Assembly: GCA_036172665.1 (NCBI GenBank) | Contig: CM069876.1 | Span: forward strand, 39,587,001-39,651,000 | DNA from: Prosopocoilus inquinatus | Lineage: Eukaryota > Arthropoda > Insecta > Coleoptera > Lucanidae | Direction of reading: 5' to 3' | Length of the DNA: 64,000 bases | Shown: positions 1 through 13,200 of the stretch, one piece after another | How the letters are laid out: the number at the start of each line of letters is the position of its first letter | Numbering within the stretch: position 1 is the stretch's first letter | The notes under the pieces: model-generated | What the model was told of the DNA's origin: nothing | Databases searched by the model: none | Seen by the model: only the letters and a program-made list of their open reading frames with translations | Program-made: the position numbers and the translations under genes

Positions 1-2399
1 CTAAGACTCCAATCATCCAATGCAAGTGTCTTGCATAACCCGAGACAAGTGTCTTGTCTCTTGGTTTGCACTGTAGCATTAAATATTGTTATGAATTTAG
101 GGTTCATTTAATCTAATTTATTTAATGTGGAATAAAAACCAAGTTATGTAAACATAAGTCGAACAATGAATTGTAAATTCTAATGTGAACTGTTCCTTGT
201 TTCCCTGGCAATTGCTTAAATATGCCAGGCTGGTTTACAAGAGTTTTTTATTTGGCGACTGTCTTTCGAAGTTTCTTCGCCTTCGTCCAGGAAATTCTGT
301 CATGGAAGAAGACAGAGCGTCGAGGGACGCTGTCGCGCCAGGCTCTGACGCATGTAACTTCCGATAAATGTTGCTAAATCATCACAATATATTACTGCTG
401 TTGCTTCTGCTCGAGAACCATTTTATTCTCTTGGCTTTTATCTTATTTGGCATGTCTTCTTCTTTAAGTTCCTTTATTACTTCAAAATTCATCCTTAATC
501 TGAATTCATTATCAGCAATGTTTACTAGTCCCAATATTAATCCTTAAAAAATTTCCATCCTTCAAAATCTTCATCCTCCTTTACGAGTATCACAGTCTTA
601 TGATCGTTTTATAAACGTAAGAGCCTTTCATGCATAATTTATATCGAAACACTTTCCTATTTTTTGAGGAAAAAGGTTTCTTTAGCTCGCATTATCTTTT
701 CTTCTATTTCTATTCTTCTCCTCCGCTTTAGCAAATAACTTAAGGACTAGGTGCTCAAATTTTTCTCTCTCTCTCTCTCTTCAAACTCCCGTTGGTCTAC
801 TTATGATTTTATATTTTTTTTTTACTTTGTTTGCCTTGATAGCTGGTTTTCTTTTATGAATAAAGTCTAGTAGTAGTAGCAGCTCTTTACTTTCTTCACA
901 TCCTTGCTTTCTTAACATCCCTTGCACCACGAATTCTGATACTTCTTCGAATTTAAATTTTCATAAATACGTGCCTTTTTCTATTTCTGTCCTTGCCTCG
1001 CAGTTTTTCGTTTGTTCCTATTATATTACTTTCCTTTACAGATTTATGACCCCTCCATCTTTGGTGTAATTTCTTTCAACTCTTTTCCATTTTTTTTTGT
1101 ATTTTCGCTAAATTGTGGTGGTTCTTATACTTTATATTCTACGTCTTCATTTATTTAGTTGACTGTTACTGATGATCCTTGATCTTTCTTGATTCGAAAG
1201 TCTTTTGATGTTTCATCTCTTACCCTTACATTGCCAAATGAGTGTTTTAAGGCGTGCTTCCTTGAAGACGAGTGAACAAATGCAAAAAGAGGCGCGAAAT
1301 TTAACAGAAATGTAATTTTTATAACAAAATTGTTGTTTTTCAACCCCTTTCAATTTTTTTTTGACTAAATCGTTTTCATGCCCTACTAATTGGTTGACTA
1401 TTTCTGACGCTACTTGATCTTACTTGATTGGCAAGTCTTCTGATGTTTCACCCCCAACTCTTATATGAGTGTTATTCAAACCGTAACCATTATTTTAAAA
1501 TTATTTTTATGGAATCTTGTAAGTAAATTTATTTTATATTATATATACATTTATTCAACGACTTATAAGGTCTCGGGCAATCCAAATCGCCTGCATTCGT
1601 CTTCAAAAACCTCAATTCCGCCGCTCACTGTTAATAACAAAGTATGTTCTCTTATAAATTAACTTCCTTGTTATTTTGTGAAATAAACGAAGAGGTGGAG
1701 GCGCCAAGAATATTTTTTAAAGGGAAGCTTGGCTATGCATTATCCCGATTAACTTCCTTTTTTACAGAATCGTGGGCATTTTTAAAATGAATAATGAATC
1801 AGTTACATTACTTCCTGTCAGATCGTTATGCATTTAATTCCCAAAAAAAAAATTCACGCGGTGAATGTTAACAGCCAATAATTCAGCAGCCGCGCATAAA
1901 ATCCGAACAATACACGAAAACATAAAATTTTAATCGCAATGTCAGTGCATTTTAAGGTCATTCGGTCCCGTTTTTACAACTCCATAATAACAGGGCCTAG
2001 TGGAAAATGGAAAAACTGGCAAAGGGCACGTTTACTTTTTTTTACCTCCCCCAGCTTCGCATTTAATTCGGTTAGAATTCGAGCAAACTTTTTTTTTTAC
2101 CCTAATCCCAAATCGGGCCACATTATTGAATACAAAAAGAATTAAGCCCACGCCGAAATTCAAAGCTGGGAGAAGCTCTTTTCAGTGCCGCACAGTTTGC
2201 GAAGTCCAAATTAATGCTGCCTTTTAGGTTATAAAAACGCGGCTCTTTAGATCTGCTTAATTTTAAAGGATCAGAAAAAAAATTAAACAGAAATATTCAT
2301 TAGGCAAATATTATTTGAAAGCAAAAAAGCGTTCGAAGGGAAAAGGAAGTTTAAAAAATTCACGTGGATCGTACTAAAATACTGTTTGGCATTATTTTA
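1..2399. other. gene-free AT-rich stretch
   Basis: No coding exon is recognisable. There is a CT microsatellite near 763-781. Two related segments (about 1150-1235 and 1376-1465), both with a GTTGACT start, a CTTGATC core and a TTTGATGTTTCA-like end, look like an old tandem duplication of about 225 bp. Open frames here are short, low-complexity and lack splice or domain support. Confidence 0.6.
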
Positions 2400-3850
2400 T
2401 TTTATTTTTTAAACCGATCGTCTTTTTCAATTTCTTGATTCAACCTTGACCTCACTTTATATTTCAGTTATCAGTTTAATTATCTTTTGTTCGAATTTTC
2501 AGTTAAAAACTCGTCAATGGTCTTGATTCTGTTCTGTTTCTGTTTTCTCTTGTTTGATTTTAATTGAAAAGATTTTATTTTTTTATTCGATTTGACTTTA
2601 TTTTGTTTTTCTTTTAATTATTAATTGACCGTTCCTTTTCTTTAATGTTTAGATTACAGATTAATTTTTGAGTTATGACAAAATTCGTCAATTTTTAAAT
2701 CAACTGATCGACCTTCATTTTTTCTTTTAATCGATTTCATTTGTTTTGTTGTCACTTTTTAAGTATCAATTAATCATCTGGCTTTTTGTTTTGTCTTTGG
2801 TTTGATTTTATTTGACATAATTTTTAATTTTTCAACTGTCAATTGATCGTGTATTGTTCTTGTTTTCGGCTTCTTTTAGACAATTTAATTTTGTTTTACT
2901 TCACATTTTAATCTCGACGATTCATCGCCACTTTTGTTTTTTTTTCTTTTATTCGATTTGACTGTAAGTATTTTATTTTATTTTTAACTATTAACTTAAT
3001 TCAACCAATTGATCGACATTTGTTTTTTCTTTTAATCGATTTCATTTGATTCGTTTTCACTTTTTAAGTATCAATTGATTAGATCTTGTTTCTTGTTTTT
3101 CTTTGGTTTGATATTATTTGACATATTTTTTTATTTTTCAGTTACCAATTGATCGTGTTTTGTTTTTTTTTTCTTTTTGGCTTCCTTTGCACGGTTTTAT
3201 TTTGTTTTATTTCAAATTTTAATCTCAATGATTGATCGCCACTTTAAGTATTTTATTTTTTTAACTATTAACTTAATTTAATCAATTGATCGACCTTTGC
3301 TTTTTCTCTTTTAATCGATCTCATTTGTTTTGTTTTCATTTTTTAAGTATCACTTGATCCTCTTGGTTTTTGTTTTTTCTTTAGTTTGATTTTTTGACAA
3401 GATTTTTAATTTTTCAATTGTCAAATTGATCGTGTTTTGTTTTTCCTTTCTGGCTTCTTTTACACGATTTCATTTTATCTTATTTCACATTTTAATCTCG
3501 ACGATTCATCGCCACTTCTGTAGTTTTTTTTTTGTTTCTTTTATTCGATTTGATTTTAAGTATTCTATTTGTTTAACTATCAACTGATTGTCTTTTTATT
3601 TTCTTTAATATTTACGCATTAAATCTTTGGTTATGACTGTGTTGGTCAGTTTTTATTATATCGATTTGATTTATTGATTTTTACGTAATTTTTATTTTCA
3701 TTCCACTTTCATCGACGCATTCGACGATCGTCTTTTGTTTTGATTTATTCGATTTTGCTGTTGTTTAAGAGTATTTTTATTTTGATAATCAACTGATGTT
3801 CTTTTTTTACTCAAGCTGATTCAAATTCATTTAATAATATTTCTAAATCT
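2400..3850. repeat. T-rich degenerate tandem repeat, about 280-305 bp period
   Basis: At least three diverged copies follow one another. The landmark TTTTTAAGTATCA recurs near 2755, 3061 and 3341, and AATTGATCGTG near 2840, 3147 and 3424, so the spacing is about 305 then 280 bp. Each copy also carries TTAATCGATTTCATTTG and a TCGACGATTCATCGCC-like segment. The same words occur reverse-complemented at about 47.24-47.77 kb, so this is a dispersed family and not only a local array. No coding capacity was recognised. Confidence 0.7.
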
Positions 3851-5470
3851 TCTATTTTCTTTAAATACTATACTATTCAGATAGGCCTTCACTATGCAGG
3901 AATTCATAAGTCCGACCCCAAAAGGTTTATCGATCCCTTACAAGTATTCATCGACCACATTGGCAACACCTGGTAAGCGTGTACAACAGATTCTTATGTG
4001 TATTTAGCTCTAAGCCATTTTTGTTCTAAGCCAATCGTCTATGACCTAGGAAACCTGCCATTCATTTCATTTATTGCATCACTGATCCTACCAGCGGCAC
4101 CCAAACTGTACACTAACCCCCACCTAGTCCAAGAGAAACCTCAAAAGATTTGCTTGGAAATATCTCATTGGTATTTCGTCATGCCCCACCACTTCTAGCA
4201 CAGCAACATCCCGCCCTCATCGCACCTATAAATACAGCAACATCAAACGTTCCACACACAGTCTCTAAGAAGCAGTGACAACAAGGAAATGAGCAGCAAG
4301 AAAAAATGTAACTGTAACGAAGTCGAAACGACGACAAAATAATAACGCACATAAAACTTCAAAAGAGTCAAAAATAGCAAATTTTTAATAACTTTAATTA
4401 CTAGAATAAATTCTAAATAGACCACCTCGACGTAAAACGAAATGTTGAGGGTCAAAATAACTAAATACTGTACCAGAAGAAATAATTATGTAACATCGGC
4501 TCCTGATTCATCCATACATTACAACCAAACCTTGGTCTAAATTTGCGTATTGGTTACATAACACCAGTTGCCAGCAAAGTAAATGAGTCATCGGGATTTT
4601 TCAAGAACAACGCCCAACTCAAAACTTACAAACTGGAAATTAGGTCAACTCGTGTCATATAAGTAGATAGCTTTTCTCAACTAATCATAAATTAGCTTGA
4701 CAAATACTCTTGCCACAATGCGCGAACTCATGTCTTCCACTAAGGTACCTCTTCCATCTGTCATGTAAGTTATATTTTCCTAGTGAACTACGCCCCGCAA
4801 CCCCTAAAGTAAACGTTATATTTGGTGAAGCGCCGCGCCGTAGCTTTGCATACATTCCCAGAAATCCTTGCAAAGAATCACATTTATCCTTTTTTTTTTA
4901 ATTTTTCCTTTTTGATAAATTTTGAAATAAATTCAAAATACCGGCGTGTATTTCCTTTATTCTTCTGTTTTAAGTTTAATCAAGGAATTCCCCTGTTCCT
5001 GACATTTTAACAACTGGCAGGACGTCAGTGTTCGTCGACGTTTGCAATCCATCAATACCTGAGCAGGCCCGCCCGGAATGAAATATCGAAAATCGAATGT
5101 CGAAGGAGGTAAGAAATTTCAATCCGATATGATTATCGACAATCGCACGGCTCTCAGTCGACGTAATTTTATTTGTCCGCCTCCGTTTCACTACATCCAA
5201 TTTCGCAATCAAACGGTTGCGATCGGATTAAAATCGCTCCGGGATACAATTACGGAGGGCTTCGATTTAAATGTTGTATGGATAGGTACGCATTGCAAAT
5301 GTCAGATGGGCAATAAACAATCTCGTCGAGACGATACAGAATGGAAAGGATTAAGTACTTATAATTAGACAGTATCAAGTATATCAGCCTTAAAAACATT
5401 ATCCTTCCAGGGCATTACTCAGCACAGCACAAGTAATGTAAGTACACAGGTTCAACGATCAACAAAGAAA
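3851..5470. other. gene-free stretch with one promoter-like site
   Basis: Apart from the TATA/initiator candidate at 4227-4260, nothing here could be assigned. The 96-codon frame at 5078-5368 is CpG-containing but has no recognisable domain. Confidence 0.5.
4227..4260 (+). promoter_or_regulatory. candidate TATA plus initiator core promoter
   Basis: TATAAATA at 4227-4234 is followed 33 bases later by an initiator-like ACAGTC with its A at 4260. That is the usual spacing of an insect TATA promoter. The first ATG downstream (4289) opens only a 17-codon frame ending at 4342, rich in Lys with two Cys and not recognised. It could be a short peptide, the start of a spliced transcript, or a chance match. 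Confidence 0.3.
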
Positions 5471-5832
5471 TACAGGGCGATTCAGAATAAGTGTCTGACC
5501 CGTTAACCACAGATAGGACTCGAAAAAATAAAGCAAATAACAGTAGACATAAGGAGGTCTAAATTTGTTTTTTTTTAAGACAAAATGAATTGAAAACACA
5601 TGTATAATTGTTAGTGTTCACTGGAATAGCTGAGTGTGTCACAACAGCAATAGATTTTCGAGAAAAACAAAACAAAACACGAACATTTAACCTTGAACTG
5701 AAACCGTGAAACTTTTTGTTTACGACTCTCTGACGAAAGATTGCATAATACGGATTTTTTTTTATGTAAGTAGGGATACAATTAAATAATAAGTTAATTT
5801 TGACAGTGTTCGTGTCAACGTGCGTAACAATT

Positions 5833-6044
5833 AAGGCCTCGTTCGCACGAGCACTTTCTAAAACGTTCAAGCGATCGCTCTTTCTTACACCGTGAGCAAA
5901 ACATACCAGATTTAAAAGTTATATTCACGCTGGAAAAAATGCTTTAGTGTGAACGCATATATTTAAACCGATAAGTTCTAGTTACGATGTTAGAAAAAGC
6001 GAGAATATGAACGTTTTAGAAAACGCTCGTGTGAACGCCGCCCA
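5833..6044. mobile_element. foldback MITE of about 210 bp
   Basis: The left arm reads GGCCTCGTTCGCACGAGC followed by TTTCTAAAACGTTC. The right arm, reverse-complemented, reads GGGCGGCGTTCACACGAGC then TTTCTAAAACGTTC. The arms are about 58 bases long with scattered mismatches around a unique centre. No clear target duplication was seen. It lies inside the larger 5471-8194 element. Confidence 0.5.
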
Positions 6045-7466
6045 ACAGAAATTTAGTGAAACTCGTACATTTTAAGATTACTTGACAAGGCGGAATACAG
6101 CATTGAAGAATTTAATAATGTCCTTTTAAAGCCGCGGATCTTTTTAATTGAACGTGTCTGTTACCACAATGTTTTACGTATTTGCAATTATTTCATGTAC
6201 GAGATAATTAATCGAATTAAAGTGAAGAGAATCTTACGTTTCGTCAAACATTACAAATGAAAAATTCAGTTTTGAAAACTCCATTAACACGGTTGAGGAA
6301 ATTGCGTTCTTGCTGGAGCAAAAAAAAATCGAAACAATGCAAATCGTTGCCCGACGTACGTGATTCATTAGGCCGACATTCACACAAACATTTCGAACGC
6401 TCTTGAGTGGCAGAATACTTGGCACGCAGACTTGCTCGTTCAAAGAAGAAGAAAAATCTTGCGCTCCAAGTACTCAAATCAAAACGTGCATCTAAGAGTA
6501 ACTTAAGTTTTAATGAATTAAATAATAAGTTAAATTTGGCTAGGGTTGTGAAGTGAAACAATTGAAGAAATGTCAACCATTTTCGCCAATTGCTAAGAGG
6601 GTAAATTTACTGTTGTTTTTGTGAAAATTCCTTAGTTGTCGGAAATTTCTTTTTCGTTTGGAAATTCCACTGAAATTCATTGAAATTTTCAAATATCGAT
6701 CGTTAAGTTTTAGGACTAGACTACTCTTGATACTTGTTAAGTTTCTTGCAGGTGACAAATTGCGATAGAATATGTAAAATGCGTCATACTTAACGTATGC
6801 AATGAGGAGGACTCCCAAGTAACCAGAAATGCTTTATAAACATTTACAAGAGTTTAATAAAACATTCGTGGTGACTTGGGCTTGCCAACCCGACTGATTT
6901 ATCGTAAAACAGACGATTTAATTTTTACTTGCGGCTAAATTTTGTTAGCGTCGTGATTGTCATTTTTATTAATGTTGTTAAAATCTTGATTATTATGACA
7001 TTATAACATAAACTTAGAACAACTACCCAACCACCACTTAAAGCCTGTATATAACACACACGAACATTTTTGGGATAAATTGATATCTTCCTAATTGATG
7101 TTAAATTTGGATAAAGTTAATCCTTAACTAATTTGGTGTTACTGTTGTCTTTTTCCGACTAAATTGCGTCTAAAAGTAAGAGTTTACTCCAACAAGGATA
7201 AGCTCTAGTGTTACTTTTAAAAGGCAAGCATCCTAACTCCGTTTCTTTCAACACCAGAAACGGACGGACGCATTCAAAAGTTGTTAGAATTAACTCCAGA
7301 TTTTTATGTGTGTATCTAGGATAAAAAGTGTCCCGTTTTTCACGCTCGCGCCTGTACATAACGTAAACATAAAATTCCGAATGATAATGAAACCGAGGCA
7401 TCTGAATTAGGCTTTGGTTTTTCCTTATACGTAAAACCCTTTCCTTATAGTTGTCTGTAACTATAC

Positions 7467-7520
7467 CAGTGGCGGCTCGTGATGATATACTGCGGGTAGG
7501 CAACAACTGCAAATGGGAAA
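7467..7520 (+). mobile_element. terminal fragment of a hAT-type element
   Basis: The sequence beginning CAGTGGCGGCTCGTG at 7467 matches the terminal inverted repeat of the complete element at 42142-43472. Its right end, reverse-complemented, also starts CAGTGGCGGCTCGTG. No matching second end was found downstream, so this appears to be a truncated copy. The end of the fragment is arbitrary. Confidence 0.5.
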
Positions 7521-8194
7521 AGTAGATGTATTTACATTTTGCGGTGCTATAAAAATAAAGGCTAAAGTTAAGTAGTGACTGAAAAACATTGCCCTAAGGT
7601 CATTTAATTGACAATTTATTAGTTTTTATCTATTTTACAGTCTTGTGTAGTTTTTATTATTGTTATAGCACATTATTATTAGATATACTATTTTCTGTCT
7701 TTGACATTTCATTGAAATTTCATTCCTTTTATTTAATGTGAAATTTTTTGGAAATTTTATTGCATTTTTCACTTAACAAATACTGAAATTTCAACGTTTC
7801 TTTTAAAAAAAGAAATTTCCACATGCCTAAATTCGGCCGAATAAGCTACCCCTAAGACGCTTTGTGTGTAGCGGTTTATTCATCAAATCATGTGAACAGG
7901 CGCATAATAAGAAGGTCACATCGAATTACAAAAACCTGTCACGTAACATTTAGTTTTGTTGACGCAGTGACACAGTTTTTAAAACATAAACAGTTTGTCA
8001 ACCTGATTTTAAAAACACAGTACTCATCACATTCCAATGGTCATCAATGCTATTCAAACGGTTTCCATTTGGGACTCAAAAGAGGTTGATTTTCGAAATG
8101 TCTCTGATAAATTTGTTCATTAAACTTTGGTACTTGCATGACCTTAGTAAATATGCCCCTAACAGGTCGGACAATTATTATGAATTACCCTGTA

Positions 8195-11100
8195 TATATT
8201 AAATATAATTATTGCATCGATAATCACGATACGAGAAACAGCCGTTTACTACATTTAAGAGCGTTATGTTGAGGGAGAGGAATTCAGCCCACTTAGTGTT
8301 GGACGCTTTTTACACTGAATGTACCAGTTACTTCGGCCGTCTTTTTGCGGTTCCGATGCATCGAATTGTTATTGAGTGGGAGGAGAAGAAGTGTAATGCG
8401 AGCTCTCGCATTTCTCAGAAATTACTGTAGGCGACAAATACTATCTAAACTAAACCTTCGTACTATTCGCGGAACATGTGGCCCGAATTCTTTTGCCTGG
8501 TTATGTTCTACTTATTTAATTCTACGTTTGCATTTCTATTATTAATATTTTGTTTTAATCGCAGACTTTTAAACTCGTAGCATTCTCTTTTCTTAATTTA
8601 TTACAATGGTAATCATCAAATCCTATAGTAAGCTATCAAGGACTCGCTTAAAAATAAAAAAAAAAAACACCTGGGATAAAAGGACAAATAAGAGCCTCTT
8701 CACTCCATTCGTGATAACAAATTGGAAGGCAAACTGCTATAATTATTATTAAGTAATTTCCGCAGCGCTGCAGATTACCAACATAAATTTTGACGACAGA
8801 TATTAAATGTCCTGTGCACAACTGGCGCGAACCCCGGCAGGACAATTAAAACCCCATTCTTGAAATATTCAGTTCTGATTCGCGTCCGTCGCGTCGGCGG
8901 AAAATTTTACGCGGAAATGAAATTTTAAGGACGTCCCCGGCTTCGAGTGGGTATTAACGTGAAAGCTCCGAGCGAATTTACGACCGTCTGCGATTAAAAA
9001 TGTCAGCTTTGAATTAACTACCACTCGATCAAAAAGGAACGAGATTAGAAGAACTTTTCAATTTAATTATGTTAGTCGAAGGGAACAATTCGAGTAAACC
9101 TTCTAGGCTTACCCAAAAAAATGAGCTACAAGAGAGAGAAAATTTGATTGTCTATAAATTAACTGTTACTTAGAATTAACTCTGAAATTAATCAAGGGAA
9201 TTTACTATTTTTAAGGTGTGCCTTCGACATAAAATACAAAGAAACGCACTCAAATCATCATAAAATCTGTGCCTCAATAATCGAAGCGAAGCGCTCCTTC
9301 ACTTCTTCTACCTTGTCTTATTTGATTATTTTCTTTTTAGGTTTCTACAACAGTTTATCGTCGAAATGTTCCGGTTTAAAACAAAAACGTGCCCCCCAAG
9401 CGTCGTATGGATTTTCGCATTAAACCCGCCGGCGTAATATTCCATGGGAGCGCAAGGAGACTACCACTTAGTATCGATTTCGCTGAGCCTTAAAACATTT
9501 TGCATATTTTATTCGCTTCGTGATGTGCCGGCATTAGCGGTTGCCAATTTCGGGACTGCGGCGGAAAAGAAAAAATATATTACCTACCAGCGAAATGAAC
9601 CTCGCCGCCATCCCTCCATCGATCGAATCGTTTTTTTTCTTTACATTTTCAGCTTGAAATTATCGACATACAACCAAAAACAAAAAAAAATCCCTACTTT
9701 CGGAAATTAAATCACAAACTGGGAGGAGTCTCAAAGTAATAGGGCCTGCGCACATCAGCAGACCAAGCAAGAAGAAGTTGGACAATCCTGGCAACCCGCA
9801 GGACTAATTAAGAGGCCCAAAGCACGAGACCTCGCACATAAATCATTTTCTCAAAGAAATCCCTTGAGGATTCCAGCGGGGTGGTAAATAATTAAATTTA
9901 GACCTTCCTGAAATATGGTCATGTGCCCTACAAAACCCACTTGAAAGAACAGCAGATGAGAAAATTACCTTCCGTGATGTAACAGGAACAAAAGAAAGGG
10001 AATATGTATATGATCAACCGACATTATTGAAATACCTGCTAAAACCTCTAATCTTAATCTTGTGCCTCCCCACTGACGCGTTTCCAGGGTTGTGTTTGGC
10101 GTCAAATACTACTTGGACAATCCAGAGCTCAGCGAAATAGAGTGGGATACAAAGTGGTTGTAGGTAGCAAAAGAAAAGAAGAAGTCACGTGGTATCGCTA
10201 GGCCTACGCACATTATTATAAATAAGCTTTACCTCGTGGGATGTTCACGAGCCGATAAGGACGAGTCGAAGGGCTTCTCAGCGAAAAAAAAATCGTAAAC
10301 CGCACCAATGTGCGTGGAACTTTACTTCCAGATCTTCCTAGGGGCGAAATAAATTCCAAAAAGGCACCAATACTTACGACCAACGCCGACTAGGTTGTTT
10401 TCGTGAATGGTAACGATGGTTGCCAGAAGCAGAGTGACCAGAAAATGCAACACATCATACCTCTTTTCCATCTTAACATAAAAGTGCATTAAGAAGTTAC
10501 AGAAAATTAGAAAAAGAACTGCATTCCTAAACGAGCTTTTCAGCAACAAGAAATTCAAATCACGTTGACGGTCTAATGGATATATAGACCTATAGACCTA
10601 AGGCTTTCTCATCTATCTTCATCCATTCCTTTTTCTTAGCAGTTTTTCTATTCGAGTTACGAATTCTCTCTTTTCCACCCCACTAATTCATTTCTTCCTT
10701 CTTTGTAACTCCGTTCTTTGACAGCCGGTTACAAGTACCAGCCATCGTATTCGGTGTTACTTAACTACCTTCGGTGTTGGGGGACTCTGGTATTCTTCTT
10801 TGGTTTCTTCCTTCGGTTTTCTTTCCAATTGGTCACCAACTTTCTTCCACCTCATGTACGCCCTAAGATATTTTTTTGCCAGTCTTTCTGAATTATTTCT
10901 ATAACTCCCTTCCGAAAAGCTCCATTAGTTTCATGGTCATCTGGTCGACTCTTTTCTTAGTTTTTCTAATTACTCTGGTGGAAGATCGGCACTGAGCTGG
11001 ATCCGCTAGACTGTTTTCTTCATTTTTCCCATGAGCCTGGTGTTAGATCGCCACTGAGATGTGCAAGTCACAAAAAAAAAATAGAAATGGGATAAGAAGA

Positions 11101-11690
11101 TGACATGAAAAGGAAAAGTTTGAAATAAATAGATACGTAAATTCAAACACTTTTTTCAGCAAGAAGACAAGACTCAGACGAGTGACAGATGTCAACAACA
11201 GAAGACGTAAAGTCTATTCTTTCTGCTAAACTTGTCAACCCAGAAATGAAAATAGAACTAAACTGCGTAAGAAGATGGTCGAGAACGATAAGATACATCA
11301 ACAAATTTTAACTGAAATGGAAAGAAAGAAATAAAATCATGAATTTCATACAAATCCGAGTGCCATGTCTTCAACAACAAAAAAATTAAAGACTGGAAAT
11401 CTGGGACTATTGGCAGGCGGCAACGTACTAGATCGCCACTAAGAGTAACAAACCAAACATATGCTTCATGTAGAATATAACTTACAAGAGCACCTCAAGT
11501 AAGTATAATGCATCGCTGCTCTTAGTAACTGACATCTTATAAGGAAGGATGTAGAGAAAATAGCAAACAAAGAAAGAATGTGTGGTAGAAACAAAAAAGG
11601 AAATGACGAATTTGGGCATAAAGAAAGAAAGGTCCAAGCTATAAGAAGGAGGAAAGAGGTCTTCTCCTTTTTAAACGTGGAATCTCCTCA
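8195..11690. other. gene-free stretch with a CpG-containing segment
   Basis: No gene is supported. A segment at about 8870-9010 is richer in CG dinucleotides than its surroundings and could be conserved regulatory DNA, which cannot be judged without comparison. A short open stretch after a good acceptor at about 10089 is discussed as a finding. The remainder is purine/pyrimidine-skewed low-complexity DNA. Confidence 0.4.
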
Positions 11691-11699
11691 ATTTCGTAA

Positions 11700-13200
11700 A
11701 TATTTGCTTTTCAATTATCTTCTTTTTCTTCAATAGTTATTCCTCCTTTATTCCTCTCTTTGCGCTCTTTCTTATAAGCTAGCTTTCGGTTGATAAAGCC
11801 TGCCAAAAGAAGAAAGAAAACTTCCCAAAATTTTGATGTCTCATTAACCCAAAGTAATGTTCTTCGTCTTGACTCGCCGATTTCTATTTCATATTTCTTT
11901 TTAATTTCAGGTTCCATTCCACCTTTTTATTTATTTTTGTTTTCTCTTTACACATTGATTGTATGATTTCGAATTTTACCTGAGCGATTCAGTTCATGAA
12001 AAGTTCCAAAGATATAAAGCTCATTGTGGGCGGCAAAAATCTTGCTAAAAATATGCTAGTATTTTCTTTCTTTCTTTCTTCTTTTCTTCTTCTTCTTCAT
12101 GAAGTGTTGTTTCCTTCGTCGTGTTGTTTTTCTTCAAAATTTCATTTTCATTTTTTTTCTTCTTCATGTGCCATTGTTTTCTTCTGTAATCACACTTCAA
12201 TTTTTATTTGAACGTTTTAATTGATGTCGAGCTCTCCTTTAGATGAAGTCCCCAAGTCTCTTTTTCCTTGGGATTTCTTGCATCTTTAAAAAAATCATTT
12301 CTTTTGACTTTAACCGAATTTGGCATATCTTGTACTTGTTCTGAGAAGTCGTCTTATTTCATGGTTAGCTATTTTGGGCTTGTCCTGTGAAGTCTTCTTA
12401 TTTCCCGGTTGACTATTTTGATCTTAAGGGATGACCAACATTTGCCCTTGTCATTACTTTTTTCCTCTCTTCTTTTCAGTTAGTTTTCGGTTGACGAAGA
12501 CTGCTAAATATAAAAGGAACAAAGAAAAAAGAAAATTTCGGTGTCTCACTAAGCCAGAGCGATTTTCTTGATTCGACATTTCCTCTGATTCATATTTTTT
12601 TAAATTTTTTTCATTTTATTTTTTGCTTTACGCACTGATTGTTTCACGTCCACTTTTACATGAGCGTTTTAGTTGACGTAAACCACCAAAGGCATAAGGC
12701 CAAAGGTCTTCAAGATATTTACATGGTTTTCTTTTCCCCTTCTTTTTGTTCTCCTCGAAGAGTTGTTTCTTTCACATTCCTCTTCTTTTTCTTCTTCTCG
12801 AAGTGTTGTTTCTTTCATATTCCACTTTATTAATTCCATATTTAATTTTTTACTTTCTTCTTTTTCTTCATGTGTCATTGTAATCTTCCATACTACTTTA
12901 ATTTTTACTTGGGTGGTTTGGCTTTAACTTTCATGTGGGTGTTTTCGCCGAGGTCGAGCTCCGAGTTCTTCTTGTGATGGTCTTCTCCACGTCTCTTCTC
13001 TTTTTCCTTTTGATTTCTTGCGTCTTACTATTTTTGGTAGCCCGTCTTTAAAAAAAAATCTATTCATCGTTTATTTCAAACTTTCTTCTGACTTGAAATG
13101 AATTTGGCATGTCTTGTCCATACTTAACCTGTGAAGTCTTCTTATTTCTTTATTCTCTTATTTTGATGTGTCAATATTTGCTCTTGTCATAGACATGCTG
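11700..13200. repeat. diverged tandem duplication, about 0.7-0.78 kb per copy
   Basis: Landmarks recur in the same order. These are the AGCTTTCGGTTGA / AGTTTTCGGTTGA segments (about 11780 and 12485), the TTTACACATTGATTGT / TTTACGCACTGATTGT segments (about 11949 and 12627), the TCGAGCTC segments (about 12226 and 12953) and the AATTTGGCAT segments (about 12317 and 13100). Both copies are rich in TTCTTCTTC runs, which produce spurious Ser/Phe-rich frames. No gene was recognised in either copy. Confidence 0.55.

Larger units (their letters stand above)
5471..8194. mobile_element. 2.7-kb element bounded by 30-bp terminal inverted repeats
   Basis: The left end 5471-5500 begins TACAGGGCGATTCAG. The reverse complement of the right end 8165-8194 begins TACAGGGTAATTCAT. 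The two 30-base ends agree at 25 positions. The duplicated dinucleotide at the edges would be TA, as in Tc1/mariner-type elements, but no transposase was found inside, so the superfamily is open. Two other elements lie within it (a foldback MITE at 5833-6044 and a hAT-type end at 7467). It is probably a non-autonomous or decayed element that later received insertions. Confidence 0.5.

Noticed and set aside
5078..5368. 96-codon plus-strand frame
   Set aside because: No domain or transcript signals, and an antisense frame of similar length overlaps it, suggesting only that stop codons are rare locally.
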